Of a stretch of 64,000 bases of DNA, positions 7,743-16,648 are shown piece after piece. The position numbers were made by a program, and so were the translations under genes. The stretch is from Streptomyces sp. BK340 (lineage in GTDB: Bacteria > Actinomycetota > Actinomycetes > Streptomycetales > Streptomycetaceae), in contig NZ_VISR01000028.1 of NCBI RefSeq assembly GCF_007827595.1, positions 1 to 64,000 of the forward strand, given 5' to 3'. The first letter of the stretch is position 1, and each line of letters starts with the position of its first letter. The notes under the pieces were generated by a model. That model was not told the origin of the DNA. It made no database searches and worked only from the letters and a program-made list of their open reading frames with translations.

Positions 7743-8966
7743 TCAGAAGGCGGCGGCCGAGCCCAGGTACTGCTCGGCGAAGGCCGCCGCGGCGGCGGGC
7801 GAGGTGAACAGGCGGCGCAGCCGGGCGAGCGTGGTGCCGGCCCGGAAGGGGTCACCCGAGGCGACCCCGTGATAGACGTCCGACAGCCACTGCGAGAACT
7901 CCTGGTAGTCCCACACCCGCCGCAGGGACGCCTCCGAGTAGCGGTCCAGGCCGCTCCCGTCGCCCCGGGTGAGGCGCCCGACGAGCGCGTCGCCGAGCAG
8001 GAACGCGTCGTGCAGGGCGAGGTTCATGCCCTTGGCCGCGATCGGCGCCGTGAGATGACCGGCGTCTCCGGCCAGCAGCAGCCTTCCGTGGACGAGGGGT
8101 TCGACGACGTAGTGGTGCATGTCCAGCACCCGCTTCTCGATCAGCCGGCCCTCGGTCAGCGGTGGTGCGCCGGCCGCGCCGAGCCGGGTGCGCAGCTCGG
8201 CCCAGACCCGCTCGTGCGGCCAGTTCCCGGGATCGTCTCCGGGCGGGCACTGCAGGTAGTAGCGGGTGACCTCGGGGCTGCGGGCCATGTGCCCGGCGAA
8301 GCCGTTCGGGTGGACGCCGAACAGGACGCAGTCGGCGGAGGGCGGGGCCTCGGCGAGCAGTGCCAGCCAGCCGATGCCGTCGTCCTGCCGTGCGACCCGT
8401 GTCGCCTCCGGGGGCATCGCGTCCCGGGTCACCCCGCGGGCTCCGTCGCAGCCCGCGACGAACTCGCAGCGCAGCAGCCGCCGTTCACCGGTGTCCGGGC
8501 ACCGGTACGACACGGCGGGCCGGTCCGAGTCCAGGTCGTGCAGTCGTACGTCGCGCACGCCGAAGCGGATGTCGCCGCCGCGTACGTCGGCGTACTCCCG
8601 CACCAGGTCCGTCACCAGCAGCGGCTGCGGGTAGACGTAGTGGTGGTGGCCCGTGAGGTCGCCGTAGGCGAACCGGAACCGTTCGCCGCCGAAGCGGAAC
8701 TCGCAGGTGTCGTGCACCTGGGCCCGCTCCAGCGGGTTCGCCGCCAGGCCGCGCCGCGCGAGTTCACGCACCGCCCATTCCTCGATGACGCCGGCTCTCG
8801 GCCGGGTCTCGATGAACTGCCTGCTCTCGGTCTCCAGGACCACGCAGTCGACGGAGGCGTCCCGCAGGATCGTGCCGACGGTGAGCCCGGCGGGCCCGGC
8901 GCCCACGACGACGACCGTACGACGTTCTTCGGGCGCGGAGTCGGGGTGGGGGGAGGAGTGTGTCAC
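7743..8966 (-). CDS. FAD-dependent aromatic hydroxylase, PobA (4-hydroxybenzoate 3-monooxygenase)-like
   Basis: 407 residues, GTG start, with CATAAT 6 nt upstream (leaderless pattern). The N-terminal FAD motif is VVVVGAGPAGL; RAGVIEEWAV matches the RxRAGVLE segment of PobA; RLHDLDSDRPAVSY, FVAGCDGARG and HGRLLLAGDAGHLTAPIAAKGMNLAL contain the DG and GD motifs that bind FAD and NAD(P)H. Length and order fit PobA (about 390 residues), which converts 4-hydroxybenzoate to protocatechuate. Some PobA substrate-pocket residues may differ, so another hydroxybenzoate-like substrate is possible. No pca genes are nearby. Confidence 0.72.
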   Translation of the reverse strand: MTHSSPHPDSAPEERRTVVVVGAGPAGLTVGTILRDASVDCVVLETESRQFIETRPRAGVIEEWAVRELARRGLAANPLERAQVHDTCEFRFGGERFRFAYGDLTGHHHYVYPQPLLVTDLVREYADVRGGDIRFGVRDVRLHDLDSDRPAVSYRCPDTGERRLLRCEFVAGCDGARGVTRDAMPPEATRVARQDDGIGWLALLAEAPPSADCVLFGVHPNGFAGHMARSPEVTRYYLQCPPGDDPGNWPHERVWAELRTRLGAAGAPPLTEGRLIEKRVLDMHHYVVEPLVHGRLLLAGDAGHLTAPIAAKGMNLALHDAFLLGDALVGRLTRGDGSGLDRYSEASLRRVWDYQEFSQWLSDVYHGVASGDPFRAGTTLARLRRLFTSPAAAAAFAEQYLGSAAAF

Positions 8967-8980
8967 CCCGGCATTATGAC

Positions 8981-9026
8981 GGTGTCCCGTCAGCCACGGC
9001 GGAGTTGCCGCGGCTGACGGGACACC
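8981..9026 (-). terminator. Strong hairpin after the APC permease gene
   Basis: A perfect 15-bp stem (8981-8995 with 9012-9026), extended inside by CGGC/GCCG, lies 15 nt beyond the permease stop and just before the PobA-like start. No U-run follows. It probably ends the permease transcript, though it could also be an operator for the hydroxylase. Confidence 0.6.
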
Positions 9027-9041
9027 GGGTGAGGTGCGGGG

Positions 9042-10679
9042 TCAGTGCGCCGGAGCGTCGGTGACCACGACCTCCTCGATGCTGCGCTCGATCGCCTCGG
9101 GCTTCGAGGCGGTGGCCTTGGCCCAGTAGTAGATGACCAGGGAGAACACCGCGACCACCGCGATGTCCCAGTACAGCGGGATGGTGCTGTTGCCGCCGAA
9201 GGTGCTCAGGTAGGAGATCACGCCGAGGCCGGCCAGGTAGCCGGGCAGCCACTGCGCGGCCTTGAAGTCCAGCCGGGGCGCGTCGGGCAGGTTCTTGCGG
9301 ATCGCGTACCAGGCGTAGGAGCCGAGCAGCACGTAGCCGATCAGGATCGCAGCACCGAGCCGCCACAGGGTCTCCCAGCCGGACCAGAAGATGATCAGGT
9401 TGGCGACCACGAACGACAGCGGCGAGACGAACTTGCCGAACGGCAGCCGGTACGGGCGCTCGTGGTCCGGCAGGCGGTCGGCGAAGACGCCGTAGGCCAG
9501 CGGCGCGCCCGCGTACATCAGGACGCTCGCCGAGGTGATGAAGCTGACGAGCTCCTGCCAGCTGGGGAACGGCAGGAAGCAGATCACACCGGTCACGAAC
9601 GAGACGACCAGGCCGAACCACGGCACACCGCGCTTGTCCGTCTTGGCGAACACCTTCGGCGCGTAGCCGTTCTTGGCCAGGCCGTAGGAGATGCGGGAGG
9701 TGGCGGTGGTGTAGATCAGGCCGGTGCCGCCGGGAGAGATGATCGCGTCGGCGTACAGGACGAAGCCCAGCCAGCCGAGGCCCACCAGCGTGGCCAGACC
9801 CGCCCAGGGGCCGCTGATGCCGGGGTAGTCGAGCTTGGCCCAGCCGTGCGCGAAGGAGGCGTGCGGCAGCGCGACGATGAACACGACCTGGAGCAGGATG
9901 TAGATCACCGAGCCGATCGCGACCGAACCGAGGGTCGCGCGGGGCAGGTCACGCTTCGGGTTGCGGCTCTCGCCGGCCAGCTGGATCGCCTGCTCGAAGC
10001 CGAGCAGGGCGAAGATGATGCCGCTGGAGCTGATCGCACCGAGGATGCCCTTGGCGCCGAAGGGCGCGAAGCCCTCGGAGGTGAAGTTGCCCGGGTGGAA
10101 GTTGCCGATGGCGATGACGAAGATCGCGGCGAGCGGGACGGCGATCTTCCACCAGGTGGCGGCGCTGTTGGTGTGGGCGAGGACACGGACGCCGAGGAAG
10201 TTGACCGCGACGAAGACCGCCATGAGGACGACCGCGGTGACGATGCCGCTCGCGGTGAGCGTTCCGTCCGTGCGCTGCAGTCCGTCGGCCCAGCTCCAGT
10301 GCTTGGCGTAGCCGATCATGGCCTCGACCTCGATCGGTGCCACGGTGGCCGCCTGGAGCCAGGCGAACCAGCCGAACGACATGCCGGCCAGGCCGCCGAA
10401 GGCGTAGTGCGGGTAGCGGGCCGTGCCACCGGCCACCGGGAACATGCCGCCGAGCTCGGCGTGCACCAGCGCCAGCAGCGTGATGGCCACCGCGCCGATC
10501 ACCCACGAGATGATCGCCGCGGGTCCCGCCACCACGACCGCCTTCTCGGCGCCGAACAGCCAGCCGGACCCGATGATGGAGCCCACGGAGGCCCACATCA
10601 GACCGATCAGACCGACGTCACGGCGCAGGCCGCCCTGGTCCTTCGCGGTTATCGGCGCTGCATGGTCGACTTTCACCAT
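9042..10679 (-). CDS. APC-family amino acid permease
   Basis: About 545 residues with twelve to fourteen membrane segments. The first helix carries GSIIGSGWLFG, the substrate-binding G-S/A-G motif of APC transporters, and GFEQAIQLAGESRNPKRDLPRA is the conserved loop after helix 6. It resembles the aspartate/amino-acid:proton symporter branch. The ATG at 10679 is used because the hydrophobic core begins shortly after and GAGAGG lies upstream; an open frame to 10820 has no ribosome site. Substrate unknown. Confidence 0.88.
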   Translation of the reverse strand: MVKVDHAAPITAKDQGGLRRDVGLIGLMWASVGSIIGSGWLFGAEKAVVVAGPAAIISWVIGAVAITLLALVHAELGGMFPVAGGTARYPHYAFGGLAGMSFGWFAWLQAATVAPIEVEAMIGYAKHWSWADGLQRTDGTLTASGIVTAVVLMAVFVAVNFLGVRVLAHTNSAATWWKIAVPLAAIFVIAIGNFHPGNFTSEGFAPFGAKGILGAISSSGIIFALLGFEQAIQLAGESRNPKRDLPRATLGSVAIGSVIYILLQVVFIVALPHASFAHGWAKLDYPGISGPWAGLATLVGLGWLGFVLYADAIISPGGTGLIYTTATSRISYGLAKNGYAPKVFAKTDKRGVPWFGLVVSFVTGVICFLPFPSWQELVSFITSASVLMYAGAPLAYGVFADRLPDHERPYRLPFGKFVSPLSFVVANLIIFWSGWETLWRLGAAILIGYVLLGSYAWYAIRKNLPDAPRLDFKAAQWLPGYLAGLGVISYLSTFGGNSTIPLYWDIAVVAVFSLVIYYWAKATASKPEAIERSIEEVVVTDAPAH

Positions 10680-10883
10680 GTGCAAGTGGCCTCTCAGATC
10701 GTCTAACGCAGACTTAACGAACAACAGCGCCACACAGTAAGGACGCTTTCCGCGTCGCCAAAAGACTCTTGGTGAAGTCTTGACCTCGGATCTTGCCCCT
10801 CTTGGCCTCAGTATTCGCACAGGTCAGAGGGTGGGCCGAATGTCAATATTCAGCCGTGAATTGTGAGAAGAAGGTGAGACAGG

Positions 10884-11291
10884 TCAGCTCAGAAGGGGGA
10901 TTTCGATCGCCGGGCAACGGTCCATGACCATGTCAAGTCCGGCCGCCCGGGCCCGCTCGTGGGCGGCCTCGTCCACTACTCCGAGCTGGAACCAGACCGC
11001 CTTGGCGCCCTTGGTGACGGCCTCGTCGGCGACCGCTCCGGCCAGCTCGCTGTTGACGAAGACGTCGACGACGTCGACCTCGAAGGGGATGTCCGCGAGC
11101 GAGGGGTAGCCCTGCTCGCCGTGCACCGTCTCCGCCTTCGGGTGCACCGGCACGATCCGCTTGCCGTAGCGCTGCAGGACCTGCGCCACGCCGTACGCGG
11201 CCCGCCGCTGGTTGGCGGACAGGCCGACCACCGCCCAGGTGTCGCCCAGCTCGGTCAGAATCCTGCGGATCGTCGCTTCGTCGCCGTACAC
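10884..11291 (-). CDS. CoA-binding (YccU-type) protein
   Basis: 135 residues, GTG start after GAGGCAG. It is a single Rossmann CoA-binding domain: TWAVVGLSANQRRAAYGVAQVLQRYG at the N-terminus, IVPVHPK, and a C-terminal KAVWFQLGVVDEAAHERARAAG. It is the free-standing form of the domain found in succinyl-CoA synthetase alpha and acetyltransferases. Its cellular role is not established. It is divergent from the CysRS-like gene. Confidence 0.85.
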   Translation of the reverse strand: MYGDEATIRRILTELGDTWAVVGLSANQRRAAYGVAQVLQRYGKRIVPVHPKAETVHGEQGYPSLADIPFEVDVVDVFVNSELAGAVADEAVTKGAKAVWFQLGVVDEAAHERARAAGLDMVMDRCPAIEIPLLS

Positions 11292-11433
11292 GGCTGCCTC
11301 CTCGGGCTGCGGTATCTGTCGTCGGGGCAGAACAGCGCCCTTCAGGTGCTGATTCCCCCCATAACCCCGCCACGGTGACCGGAATCGGCGCAAGGTGACT
11401 GCGTACGGCCCTCCGCAGGCCTACGCTCGGGCC

Positions 11434-12228
11434 GTGCTGCGCATCCTCGACGCCCGAACCGGTGAGCCCGTCGCCGCCGCGCCCGCCCGGCGTGGCCTGA
11501 CCCGCATCGAGGCCTACGCCTCCGGCCTCGACCTGACGGCCCTGCGGGTACTGCTCACCGCCGACGTCCTGGTCCGCGCCCTGGAACTCGGCGGTACCCC
11601 CGTCTGGGCCACCCTCACCGCACCCCACCGGCACGCCGAACTCCGCACGGCCGCGACGACCCTCGCCATCCGTCCCTTCGAGGACGGCCGCGACCTCGCG
11701 TCCGGGCTGGGAGAGGCGCAGGTCATCCATGTGGTGGCCGGGAACGCCGCGACCGTGCCGGGCGAGGGCCCCCTGCTGACGGTCGCCCCGGCAGAGTGGA
11801 AGGCGGCGGAGCCGGGGGAGGAGGAGCAGCCCCCCACCCCCCGCCCGCCGGGTGAGCAGCCCCCTCACGACCTCCCGGTCCTCCTCTCCGATCCCACGGC
11901 CCTGCGTCTCGCTCTTCTCTCCCTCCCCCGGAACACGGCGGTACGGCTGGACGCCGGCGCACTCGGAGAGGCCGCGCAGAGCCTCGCCCGCTTGCGGCGG
12001 GCGGTCGCCGGGTGGGCGCGGCAGCCCTCGCGGCCGGTGCCCGATGCGGTGCGCGTGCGGTTGCGGGCGGCGTGGGAGGCCGATCTGGACCTGCCCGGGG
12101 TGCTGGCCGTGCTCCGGGAGGTGGAGAACGCGCCGGAGCTGCCCGACGGGGCCCGGTTCGAGACGTACGTGTACGCGGACCGCCTGCTCGCCCTCGACCT
12201 CGCCCGTGACCTCGGGAGTCTCGCGTGA
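11434..12228 (+). CDS. Degenerate cysteinyl-tRNA synthetase/MshC-like protein
   Basis: About 264 residues. The N-terminus (LRILDARTGEPVAA, then YASGLDLTALRVLLTADVLVRALE) resembles the start of CysRS and MshC. The C-terminal part (DLDLPGVLAVLREVENAPELPDGARFETYVYADRLLALDL) resembles their helical end. The HIGH and KMSKS catalytic motifs are not visible, and the middle is low-complexity Pro/Glu, so it is probably not an active synthetase. The GTG at 11434 is preferred because TACGCT lies 8 nt upstream (leaderless); GTG 11395 is possible. It overlaps the next gene by GTGA, implying coupled translation. Confidence 0.5.
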   Translation: MLRILDARTGEPVAAAPARRGLTRIEAYASGLDLTALRVLLTADVLVRALELGGTPVWATLTAPHRHAELRTAATTLAIRPFEDGRDLASGLGEAQVIHVVAGNAATVPGEGPLLTVAPAEWKAAEPGEEEQPPTPRPPGEQPPHDLPVLLSDPTALRLALLSLPRNTAVRLDAGALGEAAQSLARLRRAVAGWARQPSRPVPDAVRVRLRAAWEADLDLPGVLAVLREVENAPELPDGARFETYVYADRLLALDLARDLGSLA

Positions 12229-12773
12229 TCGAGCGCGCGGGCACGGGCCCGCTGCGCCGGCTGATCGTGCTGCGGCACGCCAAGTCCGCCTGGCCCGAGG
12301 GCGTCGAGGACCACCGCCGTCCGCTCGCGGCGCGCGGCCTGCGGGACGCCCCGGCCGCCGGACGTGCCCTCGCCGAGGCCGACTGCCTGCCCGACCTCGC
12401 CCTGTGCTCCCCCGCCGTACGTGCCCGCCGCACCTGGGAACTGGCCTCCGCCCAGTGGGGCACGCCGCCTCCGGTGCGCTACGACCGCAGGCTGTACGGG
12501 GCGGACGTACCGGAACTGCTGGAGGTCGTGCGCGAGGCGCCGCGCGAGGTGGAGACGCTGCTGCTGGTCGGGCACAACCCCGGCCTTGAGGAGCTGGTCC
12601 TGGAGCTGGCCGGGGACGGTCTGGAGGACACGCTCGAGCAGGTGCGCCTGAAGTTTCCGACCTCCGCGATCGCCGTTCTGACCTGGCGCTCCACCGGCTG
12701 GCCGGCCCTGGCCCCGGGGACCGCCCTGCTGACCGCGTTCACCGTGCCGCGGGGCAGGAAGGAGAAGGGGTAG
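12225..12773 (+). CDS. SixA-like histidine phosphatase
   Basis: 182 residues. The RHG motif is RHAKSAWPEG near residue 16, followed by LCSPAVRARRTWELA and LLLVGHNPGLEELV, giving the two Arg and two His residues of the histidine phosphatase superfamily. SixA removes phosphate from phosphohistidine in signalling proteins; related proteins act on small phosphate esters. Its start overlaps the stop of the CysRS-like gene, so the two are co-translated and probably work together. Confidence 0.88.
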   Translation: MIERAGTGPLRRLIVLRHAKSAWPEGVEDHRRPLAARGLRDAPAAGRALAEADCLPDLALCSPAVRARRTWELASAQWGTPPPVRYDRRLYGADVPELLEVVREAPREVETLLLVGHNPGLEELVLELAGDGLEDTLEQVRLKFPTSAIAVLTWRSTGWPALAPGTALLTAFTVPRGRKEKG

Positions 12774-12832
12774 CCGAGCCCGGCGGACGCTCCGCGATCA
12801 AGGACGGCGCGGCGCTCGCATAGGCTGGCGGG

Positions 12833-13459
12833 ATGCAGGACCAGTACCGCACCGTAGCCCGCGCGGGCGTGCACGAGACCGAGATCAACCGCTCCCGTTT
12901 CCTGTGCGCCCTCGGCCCGGCGGCCACCGAGCAGGAGGCCCAGGCGTTCGTCGCGGCCGTCCGCAAGGAGCACGCCGACGCCACGCACAACTGCTGGGCG
13001 TACGTCATCGGCGCCGACGCGTCCGTGCAGAAGGCCAGCGACGACGGCGAACCGGGCGGCACCGCCGGCGTGCCCATGCTGCAGATGCTGCTGCGCCGCG
13101 AGATGCGGTACGTCGTCGCCGTCGTCACCCGGTACTACGGCGGTGTGAAGCTCGGTGCGGGCGGGCTGATCCGGGCCTACGGCGGCGCGGTCGGGGAGGC
13201 CCTGGACGAGGTCGGCACACTCACCCGGCGCCGCTTCCGGCTGGCCACGGTGACCGTCGACCACCAGCGCGCCGGCAAGATCCAGAACGATCTGCGCGCC
13301 ACCGGACGAGAGGTCCGCGACGTCCGCTACGGCGAGGCCGTCACCATCGAGATCGGCCTGCCCGACGCCGACGTGGACGCCTTCCGTGCGTGGCTGGCCG
13401 ACGCGACGGCGGGCTCGGCGAGCTTCGAGCTGGGCGGAGAGGCTTACGGAGACGCGTGA
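12833..13459 (+). CDS. YigZ/IMPACT family protein
   Basis: 208 residues. The N-terminal UPF0029 domain shows RFLCALGPAATEQEA, THNCWAYVIG, SDDGEPGGTAGVPML and VVTRYYGGVKLGAGGLIRAY, the hallmark motifs of the family. A C-terminal alpha/beta domain follows. Bacterial members have been linked to RNA or ribosome function, but no activity is settled. TAGGCT stands 7 nt before the ATG, suggesting a leaderless message. Confidence 0.92.
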   Translation: MQDQYRTVARAGVHETEINRSRFLCALGPAATEQEAQAFVAAVRKEHADATHNCWAYVIGADASVQKASDDGEPGGTAGVPMLQMLLRREMRYVVAVVTRYYGGVKLGAGGLIRAYGGAVGEALDEVGTLTRRRFRLATVTVDHQRAGKIQNDLRATGREVRDVRYGEAVTIEIGLPDADVDAFRAWLADATAGSASFELGGEAYGDA

Positions 13460-13490
13460 GGTCCGGCGCCCGTTCGGGGGCGTCCGGACC
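13460..13490. terminator. Hairpin between convergent YigZ and MFS genes
   Basis: GGTCCGG (13460-13466) pairs with CCGGACC (13484-13490), with GCCC/GGGC pairing inside the loop. It sits directly after the YigZ stop and before the stop of the convergent MFS gene, so it may terminate transcription from both sides. Confidence 0.55.
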
Positions 13491-13507
13491 GCACACGTCT
13501 CAGACGT

Positions 13508-14953
13508 TCACGCCTCCTCGGAGACCGTGCTCCGCGGGCGCGGAATGCCGAGGGCGCACAGAGCGCCGACGAGGACCACGGCGACACCGACCCACACCGC
13601 GGGGTGCAGTCCGTCGACGAACTCCTGGGGGCTGCGGGTGCTGCCGTGCGCCACGAACACCGTGCTGAGGACGGCGATGCCGAGCGCCCCGCCGATCTCG
13701 CGGACCGTGGTGTTCGCGCCGGAGGCCTTGCCCGCGTGCTCCTTGGCGACCGAGGCGAGCACCACCGCGGCCGTGGGCGCGAAGACGAAGCCCATGCCGA
13801 TGCCCGCGACGATCATCGGGCCGACCATCGCCGAGTACGCGGTGTCGGTGTCCGCGACCAGGTTGATCCAGCCGAGGCCCACCCCCTGCAGGAACAGGCC
13901 GAGCGCCATCAGCCGGCCGCCGCCGACCTTGTTCGTGAGCACACCGGCGACGGGGGCGACGAACATCGGCATCAGCGTCCAGGCCAGCGTGCGCACACCG
14001 GCCTCCAGCGGGGTCCGCGGGGGCACGATCTGCAGGTACTGGGCGAGCAGGAACAGCGAGCCGAAGACGCCGAAGTACATCGCCGCCGAGACGATGTTGG
14101 TGAGCGTGAAGGCCCGTATCCGGTAGAAGGACAGGGGCAGCATCGGCTGCGCGGACCTGCCCTCCCAGAACACGAACACGGCGAGCAGCACCGCACCTGC
14201 GGCGAAGGCGCCCAGCACCTTCGCCGAACGCCAGCCGTCCGTGTCGCCGTGCACGATGCCCCACACCACGGCGCACAGTCCGGCCGCGGCCAGCAGCATG
14301 CCGACCAGGTCGAGGCGGATGCCCGGCAGCGAGCTCTCGCGCAGCGTCAGCAGGACGAGGGGGACGGCGACGACGCCCACCGGCACGTTGATCCAGAAGA
14401 TCCACCGCCAGTCCAGCCCGTCGACCACCGCACCGCCGACCACCGGGCCCATCGCGACGGCCAGGCCGCTGATCCCCGACCACAGGCCCAGCGCCAGCCC
14501 GCGCATCCGGTCCGGCACGGCCTGGGACAGCAGGGTCAGCGACAGCGGCATCACGGCCGCCGCGCCGAAGCCCTGGATCGTGCGGAAGGTGATCAGCTGG
14601 GCGCTGGTGTCGGCGAGACCGCAGCCCGCCGAGGCCAGCGTGAACACGATGATGCCGAGCACGAACACCTGCCGGCGGCCGAACCGGTCACCGAGCGCGG
14701 CTCCCGTCATCAGCAGGCAGGCGAAGCTGAGGACGTAGGCGTTGACGAACCACTGGAGCTGCTGGGTGTCGGCCTTCAGGTCGACCGCCAGGGTGTGCAG
14801 GGCCGTGGAGACGACGAGGTTGTCGAGCGCGACCATGAACATCGGCACGCTGCAGGCGACGATCGCGAGCCAGAGCGGAACGCGCCGACCCGTGCGCTCC
14901 GGGCCGGCGACGACCGGATCGTCGAGGACCGGGTTTTCTTCGGACAGCGTCAT
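13508..14953 (-). CDS. DHA2 family (EmrB/QacA) MFS drug transporter
   Basis: 481 residues, fourteen membrane segments. Motif A is GAALGDRFGRRQVFVLG, motif C is GPVVGGAVVDGLDWRWIFWINVPVG, and the late motif reads HAGKASGANTTVREIGGALG. The ATG follows AGGAGACCC. It is downstream of a DUF3291 gene in the same direction (31 bp gap), and both are divergent from a MerR regulator with a long dyad operator, so export is probably induced by a compound sensed by MerR. Confidence 0.92.
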   Translation of the reverse strand: MTLSEENPVLDDPVVAGPERTGRRVPLWLAIVACSVPMFMVALDNLVVSTALHTLAVDLKADTQQLQWFVNAYVLSFACLLMTGAALGDRFGRRQVFVLGIIVFTLASAGCGLADTSAQLITFRTIQGFGAAAVMPLSLTLLSQAVPDRMRGLALGLWSGISGLAVAMGPVVGGAVVDGLDWRWIFWINVPVGVVAVPLVLLTLRESSLPGIRLDLVGMLLAAAGLCAVVWGIVHGDTDGWRSAKVLGAFAAGAVLLAVFVFWEGRSAQPMLPLSFYRIRAFTLTNIVSAAMYFGVFGSLFLLAQYLQIVPPRTPLEAGVRTLAWTLMPMFVAPVAGVLTNKVGGGRLMALGLFLQGVGLGWINLVADTDTAYSAMVGPMIVAGIGMGFVFAPTAAVVLASVAKEHAGKASGANTTVREIGGALGIAVLSTVFVAHGSTRSPQEFVDGLHPAVWVGVAVVLVGALCALGIPRPRSTVSEEA

Positions 14954-14984
14954 GACGGGGGTCTCCTGATGGGGGTGGGCGGGG

Positions 14985-15383
14985 TCAGGCGTTCGTGTTC
15001 TGCTCGGCCAGCCGCCGCTTGGCGTCCGACCAGTCGATGGGCAGGCCGGCCGCCGGGACCTCCCAGAAGGTGAAGACCGACTGCTTCATCGTGGACCGCA
15101 GGCCGGTCATGATCGACTTGTGCGGCTCGGTCCGGGCGTAGGTGTACAGCGCGTCCTTGTCCTGCCAGGCGGAGAGCGTCCAGAAGGTGCGCTTGAAGGG
15201 TTCGGCGATGAGCGAGGCGCCGTAGGCGCCGGGCGCGCCGGAGACCTGCCTCCAGGCGACCAGGGACTTGAGGAAGAAGCGCGGTACGTCCTTCAGGGAA
15301 CGGACCTCCAGGCGGGACGCCATGACGAACGCCTCGGCATCCGGCGCGGGCGTGTTGACGGTGTTCCAGGGCAGGGTCGGCAT
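14985..15383 (-). CDS. DUF3291/antibiotic-monooxygenase-like protein
   Basis: 132 residues. The fold suggested by SLKDVPRFFLKSLVAWRQVSGAPG and RTFWTLSAWQDKDALYTYAR is the dimeric ferredoxin-like barrel of DUF3291 and antibiotic-biosynthesis monooxygenases. It shares a divergent promoter with a MerR regulator and is followed by an MFS exporter, so it may modify or bind the compound being exported. Confidence 0.7.
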   Translation of the reverse strand: MPTLPWNTVNTPAPDAEAFVMASRLEVRSLKDVPRFFLKSLVAWRQVSGAPGAYGASLIAEPFKRTFWTLSAWQDKDALYTYARTEPHKSIMTGLRSTMKQSVFTFWEVPAAGLPIDWSDAKRRLAEQNTNA

Positions 15384-15428
15384 GGCTGCGGCCTTCTCGG
15401 GTCAGAGGCAGGGCGAGGGGAGGGACCC

Positions 15429-15479
15429 AAAATTGGATACCTCTACTATCTATGTTAGACAGTAGAGGTATCCAGTTTT
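15429..15479. promoter_or_regulatory. Long near-perfect palindrome, candidate MerR operator
   Basis: TGGATACCTCTACT (15434-15447) and AGTAGAGGTATCCA (15461-15474) are perfect 14-bp inverted arms. Symmetry continues outward (AAAAT against GTTTT, one mismatch) and inward (TCTA/TAGA around a 3-bp centre), so about 51 bp is almost fully dyadic. It lies 45 bp from the DUF3291 start and 20 bp from the MerR start and must cover both promoters. Confidence 0.8.
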
Positions 15480-15498
15480 CAAGAGCGGAGCCGACCCG

Positions 15499-16119
15499 AT
15501 GCGCATGTCCGAGCTGAGCCGCCGCAGCGGCGTCTCCGTCACGACGATCAAGTACTACCTCCGTGAGGGCCTGCTCCCGGCCGGCCGGCAGACCGCCGCG
15601 ACCCAGGCCGAGTACGACGAGCAGCACCTGCGCCGGCTCCGCCTGATCCGCGCGCTGACCGGTGTGCGCGGGCTGTCCGTCAGCACCACCCGGGACCTCC
15701 TCGACGCCCTGGACCAGCACAGCGGCGACACCCACCTCACCCTCGGCCTCGCCCTCGGCGCGATCAGGCTGGCCGAGGAGCCTGCGGAGCAGGCCCCCGA
15801 GGCCGCCGAAGTCGACGCACTGGTCAAGGAGTTGGGCTGGGACGTGCACGAGTCGGCGCCCGCGCGTGCCGCGCTCGCCGAGACCCTGGCCTCGCTGCGC
15901 TCGCTGGGCGTCCCGCGGGACTGGCACACCCTGCTGCCGTACGCCCGTCTCGCCGAGCGGACCGCGGCCCTCGATCTCGACCAACTGGACGGCATCGAGG
16001 ACCCGTTGGAGCTGGCCGAGCGCGCGTTGCTGCTGACCGTCCTCCTGGAGCCCGCGCTGCTGGCGCTCAGGCGCATGGCCCAGGAGAACGAGTCGGCGCG
16101 GCGGCACACCGGGCACTGA
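15499..16119 (+). CDS. MerR-family transcriptional regulator
   Basis: 206 residues. The winged helix (residues 1-70) starts MRMSELSRRSGVSVTTIKYYLREGLLP. The usual central helix leads to a C-terminal all-helical domain of about 110 residues, larger than in metal-sensing MerRs and without a Cys cluster, as expected for a multidrug or organic-ligand sensor. The divergent DUF3291-MFS unit and the long palindrome between them are its probable targets. Confidence 0.88.
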   Translation: MRMSELSRRSGVSVTTIKYYLREGLLPAGRQTAATQAEYDEQHLRRLRLIRALTGVRGLSVSTTRDLLDALDQHSGDTHLTLGLALGAIRLAEEPAEQAPEAAEVDALVKELGWDVHESAPARAALAETLASLRSLGVPRDWHTLLPYARLAERTAALDLDQLDGIEDPLELAERALLLTVLLEPALLALRRMAQENESARRHTGH

Positions 16120-16125
16120 GACGCG

Positions 16126-16648
16126 TCAGGACGGCTCGCGCAGGATCCCGGCCGCGGCCTCGGAGCCGGCCGAGAACGCGGCCTCGTGGGAGCCGATCAG
16201 GTCCGGGCCCAGCCGCTTGGAGTGGAAGTACGACCCGGCCGGCTTGACCTGGGTGCCCTCGTTGGCGTCGTGGATCACGTCCTGCCGCTCGCGCAGCGCC
16301 ATGTCGATGACCGGGTGGGTGTAGTCGAACTCGCGGATGACCGTCTCCGGGTCGGCCCGGCGGGGCGGGTCGAGGGTGACGAAGTGGTCCCGCCCGGCCT
16401 CGAAGTCCTGCAGCCGGTTCAGGTAGTAGGTGACGAAGCAGCGGGTCGCGCCGTCCACCTGGACCTTGCCGTAGTTCCATGCCCGCCGGCTCCCGGCGGC
16501 GGCGGGCATCAGCGTCGGGTCGGTGTGCAGCACCACGCGCGAGCTGCTGTAGCGGACGCCCTCCAGCGCGGTGCGCTGGGCGTTCGGGGGGTTCTGCAGC
16601 AGGGCGAACGCCTCGTCGGTGTGCGTGGCCGGCACCGCGTGGTCGAAC
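16126..16648 (-). pseudogene. 3' remnant of an FAD/NAD-binding oxidoreductase (COG2907 type)
   Basis: About 173 codons remain, from FDHAVPATHTDEAFALL through SSSRVVLHTDPTLMP and AWNYGKVQVDG to the C-terminus. This matches the second half of the FAD-dependent amine-oxidase-like proteins often found near cyclopropane-fatty-acid genes. The FAD-binding N-terminal half (GxGxxG) is missing: at 16648 the frame runs into antisense of an IclR remnant. Confidence 0.65.
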
